A DNA stretch of 39,652 nucleotides from UMGS1649 sp045637095 (GCA_045637095.1 JAZTYX010000044.1:1-39652), one strand, 5' to 3'; positions 13,630 to 20,569 are shown, numbered from the stretch's first letter. Notes: generated from the sequence alone by a model not told the origin. Translations and numbers: made by a program.

Positions 13630-13647
13630 GTTTAGTTTTTGAAGCAT
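13630..13647. promoter_or_regulatory. Operator-like site (GAAGCA family)
   Basis: GTTTAGTTTTTGAAGCAT, related to the sites at 12497 and 19204, in the only gap between the HNH-like gene and the upstream gene. No convincing promoter is seen with it, so it might be an internal control site or a roadblock. Confidence 0.45.
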
Positions 13648-13980
13648 TTAATTTATAGGATTACTATATTCTCTATTTAATTGCCCCTCTATAATACGCA
13701 TCTGCAACTTAATAGAGTTAATAGCCTCTTGATTAGCCTTATATACTGCTTCTGCTACATCTCTCTTAAATCGTGCTTCTGCTACGCTGGCAATACCGTA
13801 ACAGGTTTTATCTATCATTCCTATTGCCATTCCTTCATCACGCAGCATTAGGCATTCTTGCCTTAATAGAACTTTATAATCTCTTTCAGCCTGAGCATAG
13901 TTAGTACCTGTTTGTCTTAATGACTTAATACTTATTTCAAGTTCTTTTGTTTTCGCTTGTAATTCATTAAATAAATCCAT
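13648..13980 (-). CDS. Conserved phage early protein, unknown
   Basis: 110 residues, helical. The pattern AERDYKVLLRQECLMLRDEGMAIGMIDKTCYG...EARFKRDVAEAVYKANQEAINSIKLQ is familiar from many siphovirus and podovirus early operons between SSB and recombination genes, but no function has been established. The two long helices suggest an oligomeric accessory factor. Spacing of eight bases to the SSB-like gene. Confidence 0.75.
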   Translation of the reverse strand: MDLFNELQAKTKELEISIKSLRQTGTNYAQAERDYKVLLRQECLMLRDEGMAIGMIDKTCYGIASVAEARFKRDVAEAVYKANQEAINSIKLQMRIIEGQLNREYSNPIN

Positions 13981-13988
13981 ACTGCCTC

Positions 13989-14363
13989 CTAGAATGGTAA
14001 ATCAGGCATTTCATCTAATTGTTCTACTGTTACTGAATTTCCGAAAGCAGCATACGGATCTTCTACCGGTTCTTCTTTAATCGGTTCAAAGTTTTCCTTA
14101 ATTACTTCATCTACTGTTTCAAAGTCGCTACACTTGATAAAGAATGTAGTTCCTTTCTTGCCTTCGTATTCCCATTTATAGAATGATAGCCAAGCATTCT
14201 TAATATAAATCTTTGTTTTATGTTCTACTTCTACACCCTGATTAAATTGAATAGGGAAATAAGCATTATCATAAGTTCCGTCTTTCTTTTTAACACCAAT
14301 TCCTACTGTATATTTATTTTCATTTTTATATATTGTTACTGGATATTTATTTTCTATATTCAT
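13989..14363 (-). CDS. SSB-like single-stranded DNA-binding protein
   Basis: 124 residues. A beta-rich N-terminal domain (about 7-85, aromatic-rich: NAYFPIQF, AWLSFYKWEYEG, FFIKC) could be an OB fold. An acidic linker then ends in EQLDEMPDLPF, which copies the C-terminal tip (acidic plus PF) by which SSB proteins recruit partners. Together with the adjacent Erf/YqaJ genes this supports an ssDNA-binding role. Not a classical SSB in its N-terminal sequence. Confidence 0.7.
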   Translation of the reverse strand: MNIENKYPVTIYKNENKYTVGIGVKKKDGTYDNAYFPIQFNQGVEVEHKTKIYIKNAWLSFYKWEYEGKKGTTFFIKCSDFETVDEVIKENFEPIKEEPVEDPYAAFGNSVTVEQLDEMPDLPF

Positions 14364-14481
14364 CTTCTTCCTCCTCTTCTACTGCAATATCTCCACAGGC
14401 ACATTTAGGACAACACAAGACATATTCTGCTTCCCATTCGTACCCGCAATTCATACATACACATATTTTTTCTTCACTCAT
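14347..14481 (-). CDS. 44-residue zinc ribbon protein
   Basis: Cys pairs CVCMNC (residues 7-12) and CCPKCAC (about 23-29) form a rubredoxin-type knuckle pair. A run of five Glu ends the protein. It overlaps the upstream coil gene by eight bases and the SSB-like start by 17, whose ribosome binding site GAGGAGG lies inside its Glu codons. Likely a small metal-binding adaptor; target unknown. Confidence 0.65.
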   Translation of the reverse strand: MSEEKICVCMNCGYEWEAEYVLCCPKCACGDIAVEEEEEDEYRK

Positions 14482-14695
14482 AAAAATCCCTTTCGTTATA
14501 GCCAATTAATTCTGCTTGGCTTAATTCTTTATAGTTATCTTTCACATATTCTTTATAATCATCATACTTCTCTTGAAGGCTGTCTATTTCGCTGTTTAAT
14601 TTATCTATTGTATTAAATAGTTCTTCCATTGTTATAGTATCTTCATCTTCAAATAAAGACTTATACTTTTCCGGTATTACTATTCTTAAATCCAT
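14474..14695 (-). CDS. 73-residue coiled-coil protein, unknown
   Basis: Acidic helical protein (IVIPEKYKSLFEDEDTITMEELFNTIDKLN, then a heptad-like stretch to the end). No recognised family. It abuts the YqaJ exonuclease gene by one shared base and may be a partner of the recombination proteins; this is only context. Confidence 0.65.
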   Translation of the reverse strand: MDLRIVIPEKYKSLFEDEDTITMEELFNTIDKLNSEIDSLQEKYDDYKEYVKDNYKELSQAELIGYNERDFYE

Positions 14696-15594
14696 TATTT
14701 TTCGCCCTTTGGTAGTGTTATTTTTACATAACCTGCTTTACCTTTTTGTATTTTATCTTCAAGATACTTATTATAAATTTCTTCATTTTCTTCTTTAAAT
14801 TTTTCTTCATTTAATTTTTTAACTATTTTATCTTCACCATCTGGAACTAATGTTATTTGTGTTCCGTTATTAGTTATCCATTTCTGAATATCTTTTTTTT
14901 CCATAGCTTTTTTTAATTGTGCCTTCAATTCTTTTTGTTCTTGCTCTAATGCTTTGTATTCGGCAAGCCTAGTTTCAAGCGCTACTATTTTGTGAGATAA
15001 TTCAGTTAAATCAGTAGGCATTAATTCTTCCTCTGTTATAAAAGGGTTTTCTTTAACCTTTGCTAAGTCAATTCTAAACTGATCTACTGCTTGATTAATT
15101 TGTTCTAGTAGTTCTGTGTAGTCTGCAAGTTTTATGTCGTATATACTTAACCTTTCCTCTTCAAAATTTGTATTAAAATCTTCCGGTCTATTATAAATTG
15201 CTAATTTGCCATACTCTCTTTTGGTATATTGCATATAAAACAATAGTTGCACTAGATAAACTTTATATTTGTCTAATGTTTCGTGTATTTGAGATGTTGT
15301 TTTAATTTCTAGTACTGTATCGCTATTAATTCCGTCTGTATGGCATCTAATATCATTTTCAATATATTTGCCTTCTGCAAACTTATCTGCTCTATCAGTA
15401 TTGATATAACCTCTTATTTTAGGTTCCATTTCATTACCGTATTCAGTATAGGCATTGCCTTCAAAATCATTTTCTTTTAATCCGGCTTTTTCTAGTAATA
15501 AATCAAATCTACTCTTAAAAGAACTAATACCCATAATGATAGGAATATCCGATCCGCCAATATACTTTTCTCTATCTACTGTTACTGCTTGCAT
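14695..15594 (-). CDS. YqaJ/lambda-type exonuclease
   Basis: 5'-3' exonuclease that resects dsDNA ends to make ssDNA for annealing. The PD-(D/E)XK core is visible: RxxxIGGSDIPIIMGISSFKS (residues 8-28), EYGNEMEPKIRGY (about 51-63), HTDGI (about 87-91), LEIKTTS (about 96-102) and a Gln helix YLVQLLFYMQYT (about 112-123). The C-terminal 100 residues are a charged coiled coil. 299 residues is normal for phage YqaJ proteins. It directly follows the Erf gene, forming a two-component recombinase. Confidence 0.92.
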   Translation of the reverse strand: MQAVTVDREKYIGGSDIPIIMGISSFKSRFDLLLEKAGLKENDFEGNAYTEYGNEMEPKIRGYINTDRADKFAEGKYIENDIRCHTDGINSDTVLEIKTTSQIHETLDKYKVYLVQLLFYMQYTKREYGKLAIYNRPEDFNTNFEEERLSIYDIKLADYTELLEQINQAVDQFRIDLAKVKENPFITEEELMPTDLTELSHKIVALETRLAEYKALEQEQKELKAQLKKAMEKKDIQKWITNNGTQITLVPDGEDKIVKKLNEEKFKEENEEIYNKYLEDKIQKGKAGYVKITLPKGEK

Positions 15595-16196
15595 TATTTC
15601 GCTCCTAACTTATCTAATACTGTTTTAAAATCAGATTGTTTACTCTTAGCATTTAATTTGTATTCTTTTGCTATCTCGTTCATATCTAGACCGTTCATAT
15701 TACAGTAATCAATTAAGAATGCTCTATAATTAGTATCGTCTTTTTTTGTTAATTCTTCGTTATTCATACTGTCTATTACTTCCCCATCTGTGATTCCAAA
15801 AGCATTTAGATACAAGTATCTTTTATAGTATGTGTTTAATGCCCCTAGATACTGGATGTCTTGCATTGACTTAACTTCTCTTACTTCTCCTGTTTCTCTA
15901 TCTTCTCTTAGGTTTACTGGTGTATCAAATAATACAAATGGCATTGTATAGACTTGATTTTCTTCCCCTTTGATTAATAATAGACTTGCAGTCATTGTTC
16001 CATCATTGTTATTGATGATACTAAATCTATCATTCATTTTTTCTTCTAACATTAATTCATTTAACTTTGGCAAAAAATCTGCTAGTTCAAAATAATCAAA
16101 TCCTGCAAATTTATTCTTCCCACTCTTTTTCAATTTAGCATTTTGTAATTTTACTCTAATGCTAATAATACTTTCGTTTAAACTTTTTTCTTTCAT
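15594..16196 (-). CDS. erf: Erf-family ssDNA annealing protein
   Basis: Recombinase that anneals complementary ssDNA, often for circularising phage DNA. The core KFAGFDYFELADFLPKLNELM and MQDIQYLGALNTYYKRYLYLNAFGI match the Erf superfamily. The C-terminus is basic. I trim nine residues from the longest frame because AAGGGAG precedes the ATG of MKEKSLNES, and the longer version would overlap the upstream small gene. It pairs with the YqaJ exonuclease downstream. Confidence 0.88.
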   Translation of the reverse strand: MKEKSLNESIISIRVKLQNAKLKKSGKNKFAGFDYFELADFLPKLNELMLEEKMNDRFSIINNNDGTMTASLLLIKGEENQVYTMPFVLFDTPVNLREDRETGEVREVKSMQDIQYLGALNTYYKRYLYLNAFGITDGEVIDSMNNEELTKKDDTNYRAFLIDYCNMNGLDMNEIAKEYKLNAKSKQSDFKTVLDKLGAK

Positions 16197-16207
16197 AATT
16201 TCTCCCT

Positions 16208-16378
16208 TCACTTGTTCACACATTCACAAGAATCTTCATAAAATTTTATATATTCCTCAATAGACTTGATTTTATTTTCAAGTTTTTCATTCTCGTATTT
16301 CAATACTGAAATTTCTAAATCCTTTGAAATAATAGCGTTACCTAGTGTTTCAATTACCGTTAAATAACCTTTTTCCAT
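16208..16378 (-). CDS. 56-residue coiled-coil protein, unknown
   Basis: Starts at ATG with CGGAGG upstream. Sequence KGYLTVIETLGNAIISKDLEISVLKYENEKLENKIKS shows a leucine-zipper-like spacing. The end (CECVNK) holds two Cys. Eleven bases separate it from the Erf start. No family recognised. Confidence 0.6.
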   Translation of the reverse strand: MEKGYLTVIETLGNAIISKDLEISVLKYENEKLENKIKSIEEYIKFYEDSCECVNK

Positions 16379-16448
16379 AAAATCAAACCTCCGAATCGAA
16401 TATACGTTCTCATTAAGAATTATTGATTATACTTGTGAAATATGTATG

Positions 16449-16547
16449 TTATTTTTGTTTCACATTAACTGTTACTTTACAGTTCTCTTTTTCGGCAAAT
16501 ATTCTTGCCAATGTTTCATATAGTGCCTCTATGTTGTGTAAGTGCAT
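16449..16547 (-). CDS. 32-residue peptide downstream of cro
   Basis: Begins MHLHNIEALYETLARIF, coupled to the Cro-like stop by a TAATG overlap, with GGAGGTT as ribosome binding site. Short amphipathic helix plus a basic end. Too short to classify. Confidence 0.5.
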   Translation of the reverse strand: MHLHNIEALYETLARIFAEKENCKVTVNVKQK

Positions 16548-16747
16548 TATTTAACCTCCATCAATGTTTTTAAGCCTTCAAGAGATAAACCAAACTTAAT
16601 GCCTAAATTAATCCACATTTCAGCAGTGCCGTTACATCTGCCTCTTTCGATATTGCACCAAGTACTTTTTGCTAGTCCTACCATTTCTGCCATTTCACCC
16701 TGCGTAAGTCCTACCATTTTTCTAAATGCTGTAAGGCTGCTTCTCAT
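16547..16747 (-). CDS. Cro-like HTH repressor
   Basis: 66 residues. A single HTH_3 domain (FRKMVGLTQGEMAEMVGLAKSTWCNIERG, about 8-36) with the expected Gln at the start of helix 2 and a recognition helix around KSTWCNIERG. First gene of the early operon and divergent from the CI-like gene, the standard genetic switch layout. It should bind the GAAGCA dyads between the two genes and favour lytic growth. Confidence 0.85.
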   Translation of the reverse strand: MRSSLTAFRKMVGLTQGEMAEMVGLAKSTWCNIERGRCNGTAEMWINLGIKFGLSLEGLKTLMEVK

Positions 16748-16769
16748 TAACTACCTCCTTTTCTTTAAC

Positions 16770-16785
16770 GCTTCATTTTGAAGCA
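16770..16785. promoter_or_regulatory. Operator between the early promoter and cro (best dyad)
   Basis: GCTTCATTTTGAAGCA contains a 6-bp perfect inverted repeat (GCTTCA/TGAAGC, 3-bp centre), extended to 9 bp with one mismatch by the flanks. It sits between the -10 of the early promoter and the cro start, where a bound repressor would block transcription. Confidence 0.75.
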
Positions 16786-16818
16786 TTAATTGGAAAAAAA
16801 TTTCCTTTTACGAAATAT

Positions 16819-16846
16819 ATTATATCACAATAGTTTTAAAATGCAA
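16819..16846 (-). promoter_or_regulatory. Early (PR-like) promoter
   Basis: Minus strand TTGCAT (16846-16841), 16-bp spacer, TATAAT (16824-16819), reading into cro and the replication operon. The dyad operator follows downstream. Confidence 0.8.
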
Positions 16847-16895
16847 TACTTTTTTCTAAATTTGTTTTATTTTCTAAAACTTTTTAATTTATAAA

Positions 16896-16926
16896 GTTTG
16901 TTTACGAAGCATTTATACTGTAAAAT
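16896..16926 (+). promoter_or_regulatory. Repressor promoter overlapped by an operator
   Basis: Plus strand TTGTTT (16898-16903), 17-bp spacer, TAAAAT (16921-16926). A GAAGCATT site (GTTTGTTTACGAAGCA, 16896-16911) covers the -35 and spacer, which implies self-regulation of the CI-like gene. Confidence 0.6.
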
Positions 16927-16959
16927 TAATGTTGGAATAAATAAATAGAGGTGTATGGT

Positions 16960-17292
16960 ATGGATAACGTAGAACTAGGCAAACGGATAAAAGAATTAAG
17001 AAAAAGCAGGGATATGAAGCAAGAAGATTTAGCGAATGTATTATCACTATCAAGAGGAGCAATTTCAAATTTAGAACACGGTCGTAGAGGACTTTCACTA
17101 ACACAACTATATAAACTATGTGAAGTGTTTAGAGTGGATATGGCTTATTTCGGAATAGAACCTACTGCTGAAGAAACAATATCGTTACTAGAAAGAGCTA
17201 AATTACTTTTTGAGAGCGATCTACCGGCAGAAAAGAAAGACGAATTATATTTAGCCTTAATGGAAACGTATTTAAAAGCTAAAAAGGATTGA
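16960..17292 (+). CDS. CI-like lysogeny repressor
   Basis: 110 residues. N-terminal HTH_3 (GKRIKELRKSRDMKQEDLANVLSLSRGAISNLEHGRRGLSL) and a short helical C-terminal oligomerisation part. It has no LexA-type protease domain, so induction would not be by RecA-stimulated self-cleavage. GAGGTG lies six bases before the ATG I use, and the GTG nine bases upstream is part of that ribosome binding site. Divergent from cro and followed five bases later by the integrase, so both are made from one transcript. Confidence 0.85.
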   Translation: MDNVELGKRIKELRKSRDMKQEDLANVLSLSRGAISNLEHGRRGLSLTQLYKLCEVFRVDMAYFGIEPTAEETISLLERAKLLFESDLPAEKKDELYLALMETYLKAKKD

Positions 17293-17297
17293 TGTAA

Positions 17298-18698
17298 TTG
17301 GATAAATACCTAAGAGAATATTTAGATTTACAATATTTTGCCCAAAGACTTATTAGAACTGCTGCTTATGTCAGAGTATCGCACGAAGAACAAAAGAAAC
17401 ACGGTTACTCAGTAGAAGCCCAAAAGAAAGGCTTACAAAAGTATGCTAATGAAAAGGGTTATATCATAGTCGAATGGTATATTGACGAAGCAAAATCGGC
17501 TCGTAAGAAGTCTAAGAAAAGAAAAGAACTAATGCGATTAGTTGAAGATGCAAAACTAAAGAAATTTGAAATGATTATTTTTAAATGTATTGATAGATGG
17601 TTTAGGAATATTCAAGAGTATTACAAAATTCAAGAGATATTAGAAGATAATAAAATAAACTGGGAATGCTCAGAAGAAGAGTATGATACTACTACCAGAG
17701 AAGGCAGACTTAAACTTAATCTATACTTAATGTTAGCCCAAGACGAAGCAGATAGAGGCTCAGAGCGAATTAATTACGTTTTTGAGAATAAAATAACTAA
17801 CGGTGAAGCAATTACAGGTTCTTTGCCTTTAGGCTTTAAAATCGAAGAAATGGGCGAAATAAAGAGGGTTGCAGTTAATGAAGAAGAAAGACACATTATA
17901 GAAGATATATTTACTAAGTATGAACTCCTGCAATCTAAAAGGCAGGCTTTATTTTTTATTAACAATAGATACGGCTTAAATATGTCATACAAATCATTCA
18001 CAAATTTGCTTAATAACCCTTTGTACTATGGAGCATACAGATTTAATGAGAATTATGTTTACGGCCAGCCTCATTTAACTAAAGAAAGATGGTTAAACAT
18101 ACAAGATATCTTAAAAAAGAATGTAAAAGGTAACTCGAATAACAATATTTATATTTTTAGTGGATTATTAAGGTGTGTAGGCTGTTCTAACGGACTTGTA
18201 GGCAGTTATACCTCTAACAGAACAAATAAACTTTATTATTACTATAGATGCAATAAAGGTGTTAATGAAAAGAGATGCACCGAAAATATATCTATATCAG
18301 AAGCAAAACTAGAGAAAAAACTACTTAATATAATAAAACCTGAAATAAAAAAATATATCGCTTCTTTTGATGTTAAAGAAAACAAAAAGCCTAAGCCTAA
18401 AGTAGATGCTAATAAAGTCAAATTACAATTAGAAAGGCTTAATAATCTTTATTTAGATGCTAGAATTTCAGAAGAAGAATATGAATCTAGATATAAAGAG
18501 TTGAGCCTTAAACTTAAATTAAGTACTAAAGTCGAAAAGAAAAGAGATTTAACTTATTTAAAAGAATTATTAAATGGTAACTTTGAAGAAATATATAATA
18601 GACTAGATAAAACAGAAAAAAGAGCCTTATGGAGAAGTTTTATAAAATCCTTAATCGTAGATCCTAACAATTACGATGTAAAGGTTAATTTCTTATAA
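17298..18698 (+). CDS. int: Large serine recombinase (integrase)
   Basis: 466 residues. N-terminal resolvase domain with catalytic Ser28 in AAYVRVSHEEQ, and conserved Arg residues in ...FKCIDRWFRN. The recombinase domain is about 160-260. A zinc ribbon holds CVGC (about 291-294) with Cys near 316 and 325, and a coiled coil follows (about 370-410). It integrates attP into a host attB without host factors and needs a directionality factor for excision, which I cannot identify here. The TTG start is used because no ATG precedes the catalytic Ser and AAAGGA is nine bases upstream. attP lies 20 bp downstream. Confidence 0.95.
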   Translation: MDKYLREYLDLQYFAQRLIRTAAYVRVSHEEQKKHGYSVEAQKKGLQKYANEKGYIIVEWYIDEAKSARKKSKKRKELMRLVEDAKLKKFEMIIFKCIDRWFRNIQEYYKIQEILEDNKINWECSEEEYDTTTREGRLKLNLYLMLAQDEADRGSERINYVFENKITNGEAITGSLPLGFKIEEMGEIKRVAVNEEERHIIEDIFTKYELLQSKRQALFFINNRYGLNMSYKSFTNLLNNPLYYGAYRFNENYVYGQPHLTKERWLNIQDILKKNVKGNSNNNIYIFSGLLRCVGCSNGLVGSYTSNRTNKLYYYYRCNKGVNEKRCTENISISEAKLEKKLLNIIKPEIKKYIASFDVKENKKPKPKVDANKVKLQLERLNNLYLDARISEEEYESRYKELSLKLKLSTKVEKKRDLTYLKELLNGNFEEIYNRLDKTEKRALWRSFIKSLIVDPNNYDVKVNFL

Positions 18699-18717
18699 TA
18701 GACAGGTGTGCGGTGTG

Positions 18718-18763
18718 TTTTACTAATGCACCACCTCCTGTTGGTAGTGGTAAGAAAGTAAAA
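18718..18763 (+). other. attP, serine integrase attachment site
   Basis: A 46-bp imperfect palindrome centred on G18740/T18741. The outer arms TTTTACT (18718-18724) and AGTAAAA (18757-18763) and inner CCAC (18731-18734) / GTGG (18747-18750) and CC/GG (18737-18738, 18743-18744) are all symmetric about the same point. Layout and a central GT match known large-serine-integrase attP sites, whose inner half-sites also read CCAC...GTGG in Bxb1. The position directly after the integrase is typical. An intact attP implies the excised or virion form. Confidence 0.82.
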
Positions 18764-18773
18764 AAAGAGAATG

Positions 18774-18944
18774 CTATTGCACCCTCTTCTCTAGTTCTTT
18801 TATCGCTCTTTGTATATCTTCTTCATTTTCAAGATTATCTATATCGCTTAATATATCGTAAATATCTAATTGCTTATATTCTTCTCCTGCTGTAGAATTG
18901 TATATATCTATTAGGTCTAAGATAGTATTTATATAAAACAACAT
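18774..18944 (-). CDS. 56-residue acidic helical protein, unknown
   Basis: MLFYINTILDLIDIYNSTAGEEYKQ start, then acidic helices; AAGGGG precedes the ATG. Last gene of the small minus-strand cluster, converging on the integrase and ending ten bases from attP. A small protein beside attP could be the recombination directionality factor, but nothing in the sequence shows that. Confidence 0.6.
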   Translation of the reverse strand: MLFYINTILDLIDIYNSTAGEEYKQLDIYDILSDIDNLENEEDIQRAIKELEKRVQ

Positions 18945-18961
18945 TTATTTATTCCCCTTTA

Positions 18962-18990
18962 GTCTAAGGTTGCCGCCTTAGGCTTTTTTT
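18962..18990 (+). terminator. Rho-independent terminator of the repressor-integrase transcript
   Basis: Stem GTCTAAGG / CCTTAGGC (8 bp, one wobble), loop TTGCCG, then seven T on the plus strand. It overlaps the end of a minus-strand gene and lies past attP, so integrase mRNA would include attP. Confidence 0.85.
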
Positions 18991-19127
18991 AATTGCTCTG
19001 CTCTGATAAAGTACCCTTCTTCATCTCCATCACATTCACAAGCAATCCCATAGTTATTATAGATTCTTTCTAATTGTTCTAGTGTAGCCTTCCCATATGG
19101 ATAAGCAGTAAAGTATAATTCTTTCAT
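18978..19127 (-). CDS. 49-residue protein, unknown
   Basis: MKELYFTAYPYGKATLEQLERIYNN...ECDGDEEGYFIRAEQL: a compact alpha/beta-looking small protein with an acidic loop. AAAGGGG lies ahead of the start and a strong promoter 40 bases upstream. First gene after that promoter; I recognise no family. Confidence 0.65.
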   Translation of the reverse strand: MKELYFTAYPYGKATLEQLERIYNNYGIACECDGDEEGYFIRAEQLKKA

Positions 19128-19168
19128 TTTTTATTTCCCCTTTGTTATCAATTTGCCTTACGAATTTC

Positions 19169-19197
19169 ATTATATATTCACAAACATAACTTTGCAA
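19169..19197 (-). promoter_or_regulatory. Sigma-A promoter for the small genes next to attP
   Basis: Minus strand TTGCAA (19197-19192), 17-bp spacer, TATAAT (19174-19169). The GAAGCA-type site at 19204-19221 abuts the -35 upstream side. Confidence 0.8.
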
Positions 19198-19203
19198 GTA
19201 AAA

Positions 19204-19221
19204 GTTTCTCTTTTGAAGCAA
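19204..19221. promoter_or_regulatory. Operator-like site (GAAGCA family)
   Basis: GTTTCTCTTTTGAAGCAA, an exact 18-bp copy of 12497-12514, immediately upstream of the promoter at 19169-19197. Suggests that the same phage repressor controls the replication leader and this small cluster. Confidence 0.65.
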
Positions 19222-19246
19222 AAAGAAAAAAGGCTTATTCGCCTTT
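19222..19246 (-). terminator. Terminator after the AbrB-like gene
   Basis: Minus strand AAAGGC-GAATAA-GCCTTT, 6-bp stem, followed by TTTCTTTTT. The hairpin includes the stop codon of the AbrB-like gene. Confidence 0.7.
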
Positions 19247-19369
19247 AGTTATAATCAGTTTTTTGCCTTCTACTCTAAGTTCTATTCTCTCGTTAGGTTT
19301 TACTCCTATCATCTCTCTAATAGCCTTAGGTATTACAAATCTCGCTAACGTGTCTAATTTAATTATCAT
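19235..19369 (-). CDS. SpoVT/AbrB-type DNA-binding protein
   Basis: 44 residues: IIKLDTLARFVIPKAIREMIGVKPNERIELRVEGKKLIITKGE. The R-[FV]-V-I-P-K-x-I-R-E and P-x-x-x-I-E-L pattern is the swapped-hairpin AbrB fold used by transition-state regulators and MazE-like antitoxins. No toxin gene is adjacent, so a stand-alone regulator is more likely. It overlaps the zinc ribbon gene by 11 bases with GGAGG inside that gene. Confidence 0.85.
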   Translation of the reverse strand: MIIKLDTLARFVIPKAIREMIGVKPNERIELRVEGKKLIITKGE

Positions 19370-19562
19370 TCTTTGCCTCCTTAATTAATTGTTCCTTTAT
19401 CTTATATTTGAATTTTAGTTGTGGTGTTCTATATATCCACCTGCCACAATGTCTGCATATTGTTCTATCTGCTTTCGGCATCACTACAACGTGTGAACAT
19501 TTGCATTTAACTTTGTATTTAGACAGGTCATTAAGCCATTTGCTTTCTTCTTCAAATTTCAT
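19359..19562 (-). CDS. Zinc ribbon protein, unknown
   Basis: 67 residues with CKCSH (about 19-23) and CRHCGRW (about 36-42), a C-x-C...C-x-x-C metal site, and a basic C-terminus (KFKYKIKEQLIKEAKNDN). Lies in the same short operon as the AbrB-like and HTH proteins. A nucleic-acid-binding role is plausible only by composition. Confidence 0.7.
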   Translation of the reverse strand: MKFEEESKWLNDLSKYKVKCKCSHVVVMPKADRTICRHCGRWIYRTPQLKFKYKIKEQLIKEAKNDN

Positions 19563-19577
19563 ACAAACGCAACAACC

Positions 19578-20147
19578 CTAGATATTAAATAAACGTTTTA
19601 TGCTATTTTTTAAGAAATTGTTTTCTTCTGTTAATCTTTTGATTTCGTCTTTTAATGTATCTATTTGTTTTTCTGAATCTACTTTTACTATTGTTTTTTC
19701 CATTTCATTTTCCTCTTTCTTTTCAACCATTGTTTTTTTTGCCTTTTGGGTTTCAGTTTTCTTATTTAGTGGATTTTGCAAATAATCATATATACTTTCT
19801 TTCACATCGTCGCATACGCTTTTATTGTTTATAGTTCTACTTATATCGCTCGTATTCATGCCAGATGCTGCTGCTAGTTCTTTTGAAGTTTCGTAACCCA
19901 TATCTTTTATGTCCTTTTTAATTTGCCCTGATAAAATCCATTCATTTATTTTTGCTAACTTATTATGTCTGTTAAAAATAATTTCTTTCGCATTATAAGT
20001 TATATTTAGAAACCTATCTATTAATTCGCTAGGTAATTCTAATTCCCCCTTTTCTACTTTTTCGTATTTTGCTTTGTCCATTCCCAATTCCTTCGCCATA
20101 ACATATTTACTTAATTTGGCTTCTACTCTTTTTTTCTTGAAATTCAT
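19578..20147 (-). CDS. Double-HTH regulator with C-terminal coiled coil
   Basis: 189 residues. N-terminal HTH_3-like domain (KKRVEAKLSKYVMAKELGMDKAKYEKVEKGE), a second HTH (about 75-120, GYETSKELAAASGMNTSDISRTINNKS), a Lys-rich linker, then a leucine-zipper-like helix (about 150-185). AAAGGAG precedes the ATG. Direct and inverted repeats lie in its promoter region. It leads a cluster separate from the lysis genes by a terminator, so it could be a second immunity regulator or a gene expressed in lysogens. Confidence 0.75.
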   Translation of the reverse strand: MNFKKKRVEAKLSKYVMAKELGMDKAKYEKVEKGELELPSELIDRFLNITYNAKEIIFNRHNKLAKINEWILSGQIKKDIKDMGYETSKELAAASGMNTSDISRTINNKSVCDDVKESIYDYLQNPLNKKTETQKAKKTMVEKKEENEMEKTIVKVDSEKQIDTLKDEIKRLTEENNFLKNSIKRLFNI

Positions 20148-20168
20148 TTCTTTTTTCTCCTTTCGTAA

Positions 20169-20241
20169 ATTATATTACCACTTATTACCAAATAATCAAT
20201 GCTTTTTTATTATTTTGGTATAATTTGACACTTTTTAGTGT
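20169..20241 (-). promoter_or_regulatory. Promoter region of the double-HTH gene with repeats
   Basis: Minus strand TATAAT at 20174-20169, with TTGATT 19 bp upstream (long spacer). Two direct ATTACCA copies (20174-20180, 20184-20190, plus strand) overlap the -10/spacer, and a perfect inverted repeat ACACT-TTTT-AGTGT sits at 20228-20241. Likely autoregulation by the HTH protein. Confidence 0.5.
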
Positions 20242-20251
20242 AAAGTAGGCA

Positions 20252-20286
20252 ATAAAAAAGAAGGCTAAAGATTTCTCTCTAGCCTT
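20252..20286 (-). terminator. Terminator of the late/lysis operon
   Basis: Minus strand AAGGCTA ... TAGCCTT, 7-bp stem, followed by CTTTTTTATT. The stop codon of the HNH-like gene lies inside the hairpin. Confidence 0.85.
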
Positions 20287-20561
20287 TTTAACTCTAATAT
20301 TTTCTTGTTTTCTCTAATTATATCCATTCTTCTGTTGTATTCGTCTCTATCGTCTAACTCTAGCTTATGTAGTTCTATATGTGTTTCTTCTGATAGCAGA
20401 TAACTTTCCTCATATACTGTATGTTTAGTTTTTCTAAAAGGTGGATCGTGATGAAGTACTAGCTTTTCTTTTGCGAATATCTCCATATTGTACATATCCA
20501 CTCTTCCGCATTTTAAAAACAATTGGCATTTTACTTGCCTAGAATTTGGTCGCCTACTCAT
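20265..20561 (-). CDS. HNH-like endonuclease after the lysis genes
   Basis: 98 residues: an N-terminal Cys (CQLFLKCGRVDMYNM), then LVLHHDPPFRKTKHTVYEESYLLSEETHIELHKLE, where His-His, an Asn-free middle and the last His resemble a degenerate HNH (beta-beta-alpha-metal) core. The tail is helical. Phage late HNH proteins often assist terminase. It is last in the late operon, nine bases after the endolysin. Activity uncertain. Confidence 0.65.
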   Translation of the reverse strand: MSRRPNSRQVKCQLFLKCGRVDMYNMEIFAKEKLVLHHDPPFRKTKHTVYEESYLLSEETHIELHKLELDDRDEYNRRMDIIRENKKILELKRLERNL

Positions 20562-20569
20562 TTATACCT

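Noticed and set aside
18713..18895. Plus-strand frame across attP reading APPPVGSGKK, similar to a P-loop.
   Set aside because: No ribosome binding site, overlaps attP and a better-supported minus-strand gene. The peptide may hint that attB lies in an ATPase gene, but attP and attB usually share only a short core, so I give it no weight.
19235..19562. AbrB-like protein plus neighbour as a toxin-antitoxin pair.
   Set aside because: The neighbouring zinc ribbon protein shows no toxin family features, and the AbrB-like gene is downstream, not upstream, of it.
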